From assembly GCA_022825725.1 (NCBI GenBank), contig JAJDWE010000043.1:1-64000 (forward strand): 64,000 nucleotides of DNA. Reading direction: 5' to 3'. The position numbers were made by a program, and so were the translations under genes. The DNA comes from Gemmatimonadota bacterium (GTDB lineage: Bacteria > Gemmatimonadota > Gemmatimonadetes > Palauibacterales > Palauibacteraceae). The notes beneath the pieces are model-generated. The model was not told the DNA's origin, searched no databases, and worked only from the letters and a program-made list of their open reading frames with translations. This document shows, one piece after another, positions 8,575 to 16,220 of this stretch (positions are counted from its first letter, which is position 1; the number at the start of each line of letters is the position of its first letter).

Positions 8575-9326
8575 GCGTCGCCTCCCGGTTCGCCTCCGGA
8601 TGGCGTTTCGACCCGGGCCACGCCGATCATCGAATCCCGGGTCACGATCTCCACCAGTTCTTCCTCGGTCATGCCCTCAGTGCCCGCGGGCCGCTCGGGG
8701 AGCACGAGATAGCGGATCTCCGCCGTGCTGTCCCAGACGCGGACCTCGACGTCCTCGGGGAGGTCGAGGCCGAACTCGCTCAGGACCTCGCGCGGTTCGA
8801 TCACCGCCCGCGCCCGGAAGGGGGCGGATTTGTACCACACGGGGGGCAGGCCCAGCGTCGGCCACGGATAGCACGAGCAGAGGGTGCAGACGACGAGATT
8901 GTGCACCTCCGGCGTGTTCGCGACCACCTTCATGTGCTCGCCCTGTCCGCCGAGGTGGCCGAGTTCGCCGATCGCCGCGGTCCCATCCGCGAGGAGACGT
9001 TCGCGGTACGCGGAGTCGACCCAGGCCCTGGCGACGACCTCGGCTCCGTTCCGCGGGCCGATCCGGTTCTCGTACGTGTCGACGATCTCGTCCAGCGCCG
9101 CCGAGTCCACCATCCCCTTCTCCACGAGGACGGACTCCAGCGCCCGCACCCGGAGCGCGATGTCCGGCGGCACGTCCTGGTGGTCGTGATCGTGGTCGTG
9201 ACTGTGGCTGTGGGTCTCCGTCTCGTCGGCCATCAGCTTCCCCGGGGCGGCGAACGCGGCGGCACCCACCGCCGCATCCCTGATGAACCCGCGCCGGCCG
9301 ACCGGCCGCCCTTCCGATTCGTCCAT
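8571..9326 (-). CDS. nthA: Nitrile hydratase subunit alpha, cobalt type, with Tat signal
   Basis: Catalytic subunit of nitrile hydratase, 251 residues from ATG 9326, chosen for the AAGGAG five bases upstream. The metal site is [10 protein letters not shown] with Cys147, Thr148, Cys150, Ser151 and Cys152; Thr in the second position is the mark of cobalt enzymes (iron enzymes have Ser). The body ([52 protein letters not shown]) is normal. Unusual is the N-terminus: [19 protein letters not shown] is a twin-arginine export signal, followed by a His-Asp-rich stretch at residues 39-49 ([11 protein letters not shown]) that could bind metal. Typical enzymes are cytoplasmic. First gene of a three-gene operon joined by four-base overlaps. 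Confidence 0.93.
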   Translation of the reverse strand: MDESEGRPVGRRGFIRDAAVGAAAFAAPGKLMADETETHSHSHDHDHDHQDVPPDIALRVRALESVLVEKGMVDSAALDEIVDTYENRIGPRNGAEVVARAWVDSAYRERLLADGTAAIGELGHLGGQGEHMKVVANTPEVHNLVVCTLCSCYPWPTLGLPPVWYKSAPFRARAVIEPREVLSEFGLDLPEDVEVRVWDSTAEIRYLVLPERPAGTEGMTEEELVEIVTRDSMIGVARVETPSGGEPGGDA

Positions 9327-9454
9327 ACGCACTCCTTGTTGCGTTCATGGTGTTCACGGGCTGCCGCGTGGCGCAACCTGTCCGCCGTTTTGGCACGGCG
9401 GGCCGCCGCGCGTGCGGGATTGCGCGGCCCGAGCCGTCCACGCACCCTTCGCGC

Positions 9455-9964
9455 ATGACCGTCTCCTACGAGAACTCCAAGGCCGTCTTCGACGGGATCA
9501 AGGCCGCCGGCATCCGCAGCATCTCCGCCCTGCCGGAGACCTGGCTCGGTCTCCTCCTGCAGCGCGCCGAGGACGATCCCGAGGTCGATCTCATCCAGGT
9601 CGCCAAGGAGGAGGAGGCGGTCGGAATCGCGGCCGGGGCGTACTTCGCCGGCGAACCGCACATCCTGCTGATGCAGAACCACGGCTTTTTCGGGGCGATG
9701 AACGGGATCATCTCCCTCGCCCAGCTCTATTCCGTCCCGCTCTGCATGCTCATCGCGGTCCGCGGCCACTGGGGCGAGCCGTACCCGTGGCACACTCGTG
9801 GCGGGATCGTGACGGAGGGTTTGCTTCAGGCGCTCAACATCCCCTACCACCACGCGAGAGATCCGGCGCTCGTCGCGAAGGAGATCGCCGAGGCGTACAC
9901 GCTTTCGCAGAGCTCGCTCTCGCCGGTCGCGCTGCTGCTGACGCGCGATCTCATGGAAGTCTGA
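9455..9964 (+). CDS. Thiamine-diphosphate enzyme, N-terminal (Pyr-type) subunit, ComD-like
   Basis: 169-residue protein corresponding to the N-terminal pyrimidine-binding domain of ThDP-dependent decarboxylases, in the split form known from sulfopyruvate decarboxylase and resembling phosphonopyruvate decarboxylase. The ATG at 9455 (MTVSYENSKAVFDGIKAAGI) is preferred to upstream starts, which add no homology. The catalytic Glu lies in IQVAKEEEAVGIAAGAYFAG, followed by LLMQNHGFFGAMNGI. Nineteen bases separate it from the C-terminal partner, so both are one enzyme. No coenzyme M, phosphonate or sulfonate genes lie near, so the keto-acid substrate is open. Confidence 0.8.
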   Translation: MTVSYENSKAVFDGIKAAGIRSISALPETWLGLLLQRAEDDPEVDLIQVAKEEEAVGIAAGAYFAGEPHILLMQNHGFFGAMNGIISLAQLYSVPLCMLIAVRGHWGEPYPWHTRGGIVTEGLLQALNIPYHHARDPALVAKEIAEAYTLSQSSLSPVALLLTRDLMEV

Positions 9965-9983
9965 TGTCGAGCGGGAGCGGCTG

Positions 9984-10604
9984 ATGCGACGCGCGGACTG
10001 CCTGGAACTGATCTATCCCGAGATCGAGGACAAGCTCGTCGTCACGATCATGGGCGCGTGCGCCCAGGAGCTGTACGACCTCGGCCACCGCGAGAACTTC
10101 TTCTACCTGCAGCACGCGATGGGGCTTGCCTCGTCGATCGGCCTCGGCCTCGCGAACCACCTGCCGCACGAGAAGGTGATCGTGCTGGACGGGGATGGAT
10201 CGACGCTGATGAACCTCGGCACCTTCACCACCCTCGCGCGCTACCGGCCCCGGAACCTCCTCCACATCATCTTCGACAACGGGAGCCTCCTCTCGACGGG
10301 AGGGTTCGAGTCCCACACGACGTCGGGCGTCACGGATCTCGCCGCGATCGCGCGCGGGGCGGGGATCGAGCACGCGGTGGCCGTGGATTCGCCGATGGCG
10401 TTCGGGGAGGCGTTCGTCGAGGCGATGGAGCGGGACGACCTCGGCGTGATCGTCGCCAGGGTCGACGCCGTGGGCCCCGACAACTACGGGATGGACTTTG
10501 CCCTGCCCGAGAACGCCTTCCGCTTCAAGCGCTGCGTCCAGCAGCGCCGCGCCGCCACGGGCTGGACGCCCCCTCTACAGCCGGGACACGCCAGCGGCGC
10601 CTAG
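9984..10604 (+). CDS. Thiamine-diphosphate enzyme, C-terminal (PP-type) subunit, ComE-like
   Basis: 206-residue partner of the preceding gene. It carries the ThDP/Mg motif GDGSTLMNLGTFTTLARY with the closing Asn in IIFDNGSLLSTGG, and the FYLQHAMGLASSIGLGLA segment typical of sulfopyruvate/phosphonopyruvate decarboxylases. With the first subunit it would decarboxylate a 2-keto acid bearing a strongly acidic group, but homologues outside coenzyme M pathways are often of unknown substrate. The tail after VDAVGPDNYGMDFALP is longer than needed and ends in a basic, proline-rich stretch. Confidence 0.8.
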   Translation: MRRADCLELIYPEIEDKLVVTIMGACAQELYDLGHRENFFYLQHAMGLASSIGLGLANHLPHEKVIVLDGDGSTLMNLGTFTTLARYRPRNLLHIIFDNGSLLSTGGFESHTTSGVTDLAAIARGAGIEHAVAVDSPMAFGEAFVEAMERDDLGVIVARVDAVGPDNYGMDFALPENAFRFKRCVQQRRAATGWTPPLQPGHASGA

Positions 10605-10616
10605 CCTTCACACCTG

Positions 10617-12065
10617 CTAGTGCGCCTCGGCGGACACGCGAGCGATGACTTCCCGCACCCGGTCGCGGAAGGCGTGCGCCCGCTCCATCACCTCGGCTTC
10701 GTCGACCGTGAGCACTCGGCCGTCCCTGACGATGACGCGCCCGTTCACGAGGACCGTGGAGACGTCGCTCCCCCGCGCCGTGTACACGAGATGGGAATAG
10801 ACGTTGTAGAGGGGCGTGAGCCCCGCGCGCCGAGTGTCGAGCAGGACGATGTCGGCACGCTTGCCGGGCTCGAGCGAGCCGACGCGGTCGTGGAGGTTGA
10901 GCGCGCGGGCGCCGCCCATCGTGGCCATGCGGAAGACCGTTTCGGCAGGCAGCGCCGTCGGATCGGCGTTCGTGAACTTGTGGAGCTTGGCGGCCGTGTC
11001 CATCTCGTCGAAGAGGTCGAGATCGTTGTTGCTCGCCGGGCCGTCGGTGCCGAGCCCCACGGGGATGCCGGCGGCCAGCAGTTCCACCACCGGCGCCGCC
11101 CGCGGAATCCCCAGCTTGAGGTTGCTCTGCGGGTTGTGCGAGATCCCGGCGCCCCCGGCCGCGATGCGTTCGATGTCCTCGTCCGATAGGTAGATGGAGT
11201 GGGCGAGCACCGTCCCCGGTCGGAGTGCGCCGATGGACTCGAGCGCCTCCACTACGCCCATCCCGGTCAGTTCCGTCGCCGTCGCGAACTCGCTCGCATC
11301 TTCGGCCGTGTGGATCTGAAACGGAGCGCCGTGGTCGATGGCCAACCGCACGGCGGCGCGCACGTCGTCGAGGGACGTCGTGTAGAGCGAGTGTGCGGCT
11401 GTTCCCGCGACCAGCGTGGGATGGTCGCGATACGTCTCCATGAACTCTGCGGCGTCCGCCAGCGTCGCCGCCGGCGAGGCGAAATCGGGGGCCGGGAAGC
11501 CGATGACATGCGGGCCCATGACGGCGCGGATGCCCGCATCGATGACCGCGCGCGCCGCGTCATCCCGGAAGTAGTACATGTCCGCGAACGTCGTCGTCCC
11601 GCTTTTCAACATCTCGACGGACGAGAGCAACGTGCCCCAGTAGACGAACTCGGGATCGACCAGTTCGGCCTCGGCGGGGAAGATGTGCTCGTTCAGCCAC
11701 GTCATCAGCGGCATGTCGTCGGCGAGCCCGCGGAGGAGCGACATGGCGGCGTGGCCGTGGGTGTTGACGAGTCCGGGGATCACGAGATGTCCCGTCGCGT
11801 CCAGGATCGGCACGCCGGCGGGGCGGGGGGCATCACCGTCGAGGATGGCGGAGATCCGGTCCGCCTCGACAAGTACCGCACCCCCCTCGAAGACGGTGCC
11901 CGCCTCGTCCATGACGACGACCGTGCCGCCGTCGATCAGGAGCCGCCCGTCCTCCGCGGCCGTGCCGTTGGGATCGGAACCGGCGGAGCACGCGGACAGG
12001 AGTACGCCGGCGAGGAGAAGCCCCCCGCCGATCCGCGCGGCGGTCTGTGTGACCGCGTGTGACAA
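10617..12065 (-). CDS. MTA/SAH-deaminase-like amidohydrolase, predicted lipoprotein
   Basis: Metal-dependent deaminase of the TrzA/SsnA/MtaD group, 482 residues. The HxH metal motif (LVNTHGHAAMSLLRG), the TTTFADMYYF segment, QIHTAEDASE, VLAHSIYLSDED and the catalytic Asp in GLGTDGPASNNDL are complete, and the C-terminus has GSLEPGKRADIVLLD. Relatives deaminate methylthioadenosine, S-adenosylhomocysteine or triazines in the cytoplasm. Here the N-terminus is a lipoprotein signal with lipobox LLSAC after a hydrophobic core, predicting an envelope-anchored enzyme. The substrate could be an external nucleoside-like or guanidine-like compound. It ends in convergence with the ThDP gene, 12 bases away, and is followed upstream by a peroxiredoxin three bases away. 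Confidence 0.8.
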   Translation of the reverse strand: MSHAVTQTAARIGGGLLLAGVLLSACSAGSDPNGTAAEDGRLLIDGGTVVVMDEAGTVFEGGAVLVEADRISAILDGDAPRPAGVPILDATGHLVIPGLVNTHGHAAMSLLRGLADDMPLMTWLNEHIFPAEAELVDPEFVYWGTLLSSVEMLKSGTTTFADMYYFRDDAARAVIDAGIRAVMGPHVIGFPAPDFASPAATLADAAEFMETYRDHPTLVAGTAAHSLYTTSLDDVRAAVRLAIDHGAPFQIHTAEDASEFATATELTGMGVVEALESIGALRPGTVLAHSIYLSDEDIERIAAGGAGISHNPQSNLKLGIPRAAPVVELLAAGIPVGLGTDGPASNNDLDLFDEMDTAAKLHKFTNADPTALPAETVFRMATMGGARALNLHDRVGSLEPGKRADIVLLDTRRAGLTPLYNVYSHLVYTARGSDVSTVLVNGRVIVRDGRVLTVDEAEVMERAHAFRDRVREVIARVSAEAH

Positions 12066-12068
12066 AGG

Positions 12069-12734
12069 CTAACCGTCCTGCGGCTGCGGGACGATCCGGA
12101 TGTAGGGGAGGGGCTGCTCCCATCCCTCCGGGAACCGCTTCCGTGCTTCCTCGTCGGTGACCGCCGGGGCGATGATCACGTCGTCGCCCTGCTCCCAGTT
12201 CGCCGGCGTGGCCAACTGCTTCTCGGCCGTGAGCTGGCACGAGTCCAGGAGCCGGAGGATCTCGGCGAAGTTGCGGCCCGTGCTCATCGGATAGGTGAGC
12301 GTGGCCTTGATCTTCTTGTCCGGGCCGATCACGAAGACCGAGCGCGCCGTGGCGTTGTCCATCGGCGTCCGACCCTCGGACGTATCTCCCGCGTCGGCCG
12401 GCAGCATGTCGTACGCCTTTACGATCTCGAGCTTCGGGTCGCCGATCAGTGGGTAGCCCACGGCGTGTCCCTGCGAGGCCTCGATGTCCTTCGACCAGGC
12501 CTCGTGATCGCTCACGCCGTCGACGCTGATCCCGATGATCTTGCAGTTGCGCGCAGCGAACGCGTCCTGAAGGGCGGCCACCGCCCCCAGTTCCGTCGTG
12601 CACACGGGCGTGAAGTCCTTCGGATGTGAGAAGAGGAGGGCCCAACCGTCTCCGATCCAGTCGTGGAAGCGGATTCTGCCCTGCGTCGTATCCGCCGTGA
12701 AGTCCGGCACCGTGTCGTTGATGCGAAGCGTCAT
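12069..12734 (-). CDS. Peroxiredoxin, 1-Cys (Prx6) type
   Basis: Thiol peroxidase of 221 residues that reduces hydrogen and organic peroxides in the cytoplasm. Peroxidatic Cys45 lies in DFTPVCTTELG; the following SVDGVSDHEAWSKDI and the long C-terminal arm (WEQGDDVIIAPAVTDEEARK, PYIRIVPQPQ) are the Prx6 signature. The start is the ATG at 12734, preceded by a GGGGGAA run; an upstream start would add an unrelated glycine-rich leader. It is transcribed toward the lipoprotein deaminase with three bases between them, so the pair may be one transcript although no functional link is obvious. Confidence 0.9.
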   Translation of the reverse strand: MTLRINDTVPDFTADTTQGRIRFHDWIGDGWALLFSHPKDFTPVCTTELGAVAALQDAFAARNCKIIGISVDGVSDHEAWSKDIEASQGHAVGYPLIGDPKLEIVKAYDMLPADAGDTSEGRTPMDNATARSVFVIGPDKKIKATLTYPMSTGRNFAEILRLLDSCQLTAEKQLATPANWEQGDDVIIAPAVTDEEARKRFPEGWEQPLPYIRIVPQPQDG

Positions 12735-12916
12735 TCGTTCCCCCGGAGTTGAGCCGTCACCGTCACCGCCGCAGTCGGGGGCAATGATCGGCACTTTCGG
12801 CTACGGGGACAACGCCGGTAGCGTCACACGTCCGCTATGGCCGAATCGTCGTCGATCCCTGCATGTTCTCTCGACGTGTCTGGAAGACGGAAAGTGAAGA
12901 CCCCGGAGGGTTCGGA

Positions 12917-13789
12917 ATGAGGATCGGACGCCGCGTCCTGCTTACGACCGCCTTGCTCACCATCGCCATCGTCGCGACGGCGCGGGCGCACACGATGTAT
13001 CTGAAGCTGGAGAGCTTCTTCCTGGAGCCGCACTCCACCAACGTCGTTGCGCTGTTCAACGGTGATTTTGACGAGAGCGAGAACCACATCACGCGCGATC
13101 GCATGCTGGACGTCAGCATCGTGGGACCGGATGGAGTCGTGCACCCGCCGGCCGAGGCGTGGCGCGACACGGCGATGTTCCACTGGCACGCGGACAGCGT
13201 CGACACGGCGCTGCTCACCTTCGAGACGGGCTCGGCCGGGACCTACACGATCGGCGTGTCGACGGGTGCGCGCGTGATCCCGCTCACGGGGGTGGAGTTC
13301 ACCGAATACCTGGTTCACGAGGGCCTGGTGGACGAGATCGCTGAGCGCGAAGCGGCGGGCAAGACGAACGACGACGCGGCCGAACGCTACAGCAAGCACG
13401 TGAAGGCGATCGTCCAGGTGGGCGACGACCGGAGCGGCGAGTGGGAGAAGGAACTCGGCTATCCGGTGGAGATCATCCCGCTACAGAACCCCTACGATCT
13501 CGTCGTCGGCGACGAGCTCCAGGTGCGCTTCCTCCGCGCGGGCGAGCCGGTCGAGAACGCGCTCCTGTACGCCAACTACGAATTCAACCCCCACTCGCAC
13601 GACGATACCGGCGGACACATCGAGGCGGTCGAGGCTCGCACCGACGCGGATGGCGTCGCCACGATCCCGCTCGTCGGCGGCGGGCGATGGTACATCCGGA
13701 CGATCCACATGGTGGAAACGCCGTCGGAGGCTGACGTCGACTACGAGTCGAACTGGGCCACGCTCACGTTCCAGATTCGGGGCGGGTAG
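12917..13789 (+). CDS. DUF4198 domain secreted protein
   Basis: 290-residue exported protein of the DUF4198 type, often found with metal-uptake or TonB systems. ATG 12917 follows GGAGGG at a good distance. The signal peptide (MRIGRRVLLTTALLTIAIVA) ends in ARA, leaving mature HTMYLKLESFFLEP with His at or near the new N-terminus. Two beta-sandwich domains follow: one at about residues 25-140, the other around VGDELQVRFLRAGEPVENA to the end, with a His-Asp loop NPHSHDDTGGHIEA that might bind metal. The function is unknown; metal binding is inference from the histidines. It stands alone between a divergent peroxiredoxin and a convergent dehydrogenase. Confidence 0.75.
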   Translation: MRIGRRVLLTTALLTIAIVATARAHTMYLKLESFFLEPHSTNVVALFNGDFDESENHITRDRMLDVSIVGPDGVVHPPAEAWRDTAMFHWHADSVDTALLTFETGSAGTYTIGVSTGARVIPLTGVEFTEYLVHEGLVDEIAEREAAGKTNDDAAERYSKHVKAIVQVGDDRSGEWEKELGYPVEIIPLQNPYDLVVGDELQVRFLRAGEPVENALLYANYEFNPHSHDDTGGHIEAVEARTDADGVATIPLVGGGRWYIRTIHMVETPSEADVDYESNWATLTFQIRGG

Positions 13790-13840
13790 ACAAAGCCGCG
13801 CCCGGGATCCGGCTGAGGGGCGCCGCCGGCTGGCGGGCTG

Positions 13841-14995
13841 CTAGTAGCCGCGCTCCCGGTTGACCACGGCGAGGAGCTGCTCTCCGGCCGCGAAACGGCG
13901 CAGGTTCTCGCGGAAGAGGATCCACATCCGCTCCATGTGACCGTCGGAGTCGCCGCCCAGGTGCGGCGTGATGAGGACGTTCGGCATACCCCATAGCGGA
14001 TGATCGGTCGGGAGCGGCTCCGGTTCGGTGACGTCGAGGCCGGCGCCGCCGATCCTTCCCTCCCGCAGCGCGTTCGTCAGCGCTTCCGTATCCGTCGTCC
14101 GACCGCGGCCGAGCGTGATGTAGAGAGCGGTCGGCTTCGTCGCCTGGAAGAAGGCTTCGCCGATGAGGCCGTCCGTCTCCGGCGTAAGCGGCAGCGCGTT
14201 CACGATGACGTCCGCCTCGGGCACGAGATCCAGGAGTTCCGACGAAAGCCCGACTCTCTCCACGAAATCGGGGCCTTCACGGCTGCTGTTCCGCGTGGCG
14301 ACGACCCGCATGCCGATCCCGTGCGCGATGCGGGCGGTTTCCGTCCCGATCCCGCCGAGGCCGATGACGAGCATCGTGCGGCCCCGGAGTTCGAGCAGTT
14401 CGCTCCCCTCGCCGCGGTAGGGCGAGGGCCCGGTGAGGGGCCGGATGTCCCAGCGTCGCTCGCGCTGCAGGTCGAGCGCCGTATGGAAGCGGCGGGCCAG
14501 CATGAGCGCCATGCCGAGCGCGTGCTCCGCGCCGCCGGGGGCGAAGATCCGCTGGGCGTTCGTGATGACGAGGTCCTCCGCATCGGAGAGCCCGGGGATC
14601 GCGAGGTAGCGTTCGACGCCCGCTGAGGAGAGCTGCACCCAGCGGAGCCGGTCGCCGGCGGCGAGGATGTCCGCGTTCAGCACGCCGAGGACCGCGTCGG
14701 CGTCGTGCGCTTCGGCCGCCGCGGCCTGCCCGTCTCCGACGACGACGAGGTCCACGCCCGGGGCGACCTCCGCGAGTTCGGCCGTGCGGCCGGGCCACAG
14801 ATCGGCGACGACGACTTTCACGGGCGCCTTCCAGTCAGGAGAGGATCGATCGGGCGACGGGCCCGGACGCAGGCCGAGCACCCCGGCCGGGGCGCGCTCC
14901 GCTTCGGCCGTGCCCTCCGGCGGACGATCGGCGGCGCAGCCCGCGATCGCCAGCGCGGCGAGCAGCGAATACAGGCGGCCCGGCGAGTGCGCTAC
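13841..14995 (-). CDS. D-2-hydroxyacid dehydrogenase with lipoprotein-like leader; start unclear
   Basis: NAD(P)-dependent D-isomer hydroxyacid dehydrogenase. The Rossmann motif MLVIGLGGIGTETARIA, the YITLGRGRTTDTEAL active-site segment, Glu in LDVTEPEPLP and His in VLITPHLGG are intact. The reading frame extends upstream into GRLYSLLAALAIAGCAADR, which looks like a lipoprotein signal with a lipobox Cys, yet no ATG, GTG or TTG precedes it before the frame meets unrelated sequence; only a CTG at 14974 is available. The first normal start is GTG 14821 (VKVVVADLWPG), which gives a complete cytoplasmic enzyme of about 326 residues. A run of seven G/C at 15001-15007 just upstream is a place where a sequencing slip could hide an ATG. 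The upper bound given includes the leader. Confidence 0.72.
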   Translation of the reverse strand, partial: VAHSPGRLYSLLAALAIAGCAADRPPEGTAEAERAPAGVLGLRPGPSPDRSSPDWKAPVKVVVADLWPGRTAELAEVAPGVDLVVVGDGQAAAAEAHDADAVLGVLNADILAAGDRLRWVQLSSAGVERYLAIPGLSDAEDLVITNAQRIFAPGGAEHALGMALMLARRFHTALDLQRERRWDIRPLTGPSPYRGEGSELLELRGRTMLVIGLGGIGTETARIAHGIGMRVVATRNSSREGPDFVERVGLSSELLDLVPEADVIVNALPLTPETDGLIGEAFFQATKPTALYITLGRGRTTDTEALTNALREGRIGGAGLDVTEPEPLPTDHPLWGMPNVLITPHLGGDSDGHMERMWILFRENLRRFAAGEQLLAVVNRERGY

Positions 14996-16080
14996 GGGTT
15001 CCCCCCCATCCGCTCCTGGTAGCGCGCGCCGCTCAGCACGTTGAACATCGCGTAGTTGCCCTCGTGGCACGCGTACTCGTAGAGCAGATGGTCGAAGCGC
15101 TTGAAGGGGACCTGACCGCCCCAGGGGCTCGTGTACACCGCGGGATCGTCGATCGTGAACTCGTAGAGGATCGTCTCCTCGTCCACACGCGTGAAGCGCT
15201 CGGTGACCTTCCGGTCCTTCGAGGGCGGTACCCCCCGGAACGCATGCTCGGGGTTCAGGTTCGTCGTCTCGACGACGAGCGTTCCGTCCTCCCACCAGCC
15301 GACCGAGCTTCCGAACCACGGGGTCACGTGGTCCGGTGCGGGCCGGCTCTCGAGTTGCTCCTGCGGGTCGCGGATGGGGATGATCCGCGCGTCATGCACC
15401 ATCTCGGCCATGATCACGACGAAGTCCTCGTTCTGCGCGATCGTGTAGCTGTTGTTGTACCAGTAGTTGGGGAGCATCGGCGGCCCGGCGCTCGATCCGA
15501 ACGATACGATGCACCGTTCCGCGAGCGGCCGAAGCTCGGGGTGGTCGTACTGGCCGAACCCGGCGCGGAGCTCAGCCGCCTCCTCCAGGCGCCGGCGGGC
15601 CTCCGGCGTAAGGTCTGGAATCCGTCCATCCGGCGGGTCGGTGACGAGGGAACTGCGCGGCTCGCCGTGCACGATCGCCACGCGTTCGCCCGGCTCGCGG
15701 TAGAACTCGTCATAGCACGTCGTGGCTCCGTCGATGCACACCCGGTGCTCGCCCCCCGGCGGCAGCGGCCGGTCCGGATCCACGGGTGCCGTCCGTTCGG
15801 CGACGGTCTCCGCCTGCCCACCCTCTATGGCGGCGACTTCGTCCGGGCTCAGCACGGGCCCCCTGCCTTCGGGGCGCTCGAAGGGGGTCAGCGTCTGGTT
15901 GGTCCAGTTCCCCTGCAGGTCGGGATGGCCGTGGGCGGTGAGCGGGGGCTCCCAGTCGCCGGACGTGGTCTGCGTGCGGGCCGCGTCGGGCTGAACGAGT
16001 ACGGCGGCAGCAGCCGCGAGCCCGAGGACGCCGATCGCGACATAGGTGAAGGGGCGCGCGGCGGGGTGATCCACGTTCAT
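14992..16080 (-). CDS. Secreted protein of unknown function (PDLQGNW type)
   Basis: 362-residue protein from ATG 16080, preceded by GAGGAGGAACG. One N-terminal hydrophobic segment (YVAIGVLGLAAAAAVLV) followed by an Ala-Arg-Thr-Gln site suggests a signal peptide or anchor. The mature protein starts with the recurrent block HGHPDLQGNWTNQTLTPFER and contains NYWYNNSYTIAQNEDFVV, PWFGSSVGWWEDGTLVVET and ILYEFTIDDPAVYTSPWGG. Proteins of this layout are frequent as hypotheticals in Acidobacteria and Gemmatimonadota and are predicted beta-rich; no catalytic residue can be named. The gene abuts the dehydrogenase downstream, so the two may be co-transcribed. Confidence 0.65.
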   Translation of the reverse strand: MNVDHPAARPFTYVAIGVLGLAAAAAVLVQPDAARTQTTSGDWEPPLTAHGHPDLQGNWTNQTLTPFERPEGRGPVLSPDEVAAIEGGQAETVAERTAPVDPDRPLPPGGEHRVCIDGATTCYDEFYREPGERVAIVHGEPRSSLVTDPPDGRIPDLTPEARRRLEEAAELRAGFGQYDHPELRPLAERCIVSFGSSAGPPMLPNYWYNNSYTIAQNEDFVVIMAEMVHDARIIPIRDPQEQLESRPAPDHVTPWFGSSVGWWEDGTLVVETTNLNPEHAFRGVPPSKDRKVTERFTRVDEETILYEFTIDDPAVYTSPWGGQVPFKRFDHLLYEYACHEGNYAMFNVLSGARYQERMGGNP

Positions 16081-16161
16081 CGTTCCTCCTCGGTGCCGGC
16101 AGCGGAATCGGCCGTACCGCCAATCTGCGGTTCCGGACCCGGGAGCGCGAGACGTGAAACG

Positions 16162-16191
16162 CGAAAGGGCCCGGAAGACCGGGCCCTTTCG
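16162..16191 (-). terminator. Hairpin terminator after the Gly/Tyr-rich protein gene
   Basis: A perfect 13-base inverted repeat, CGAAAGGGCCCGG and its complement around an AAGA loop, lies 30 bases beyond the stop of the gene ending at 16221. On the minus strand it is followed by only a short GCGTTT stretch, so the U-tract is weak. It separates that gene from the next minus-strand gene at 16080. Confidence 0.7.
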
Positions 16192-16220
16192 TGGAGCAAT
16201 CAGGCGTGACCGCGTGGGAG

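Noticed and set aside
10300-10320. A tRNA T-arm-like sequence, GGGTTCGAGTCCC
   Set aside because: It lies inside the ComE-like gene in a well-conserved coding stretch (GGFESHTT); no acceptor, D or anticodon stems surround it.
9984-10604. Naming the ThDP pair comDE (coenzyme M synthesis)
   Set aside because: No other coenzyme M gene is present, and homologous split decarboxylases act on other keto acids.
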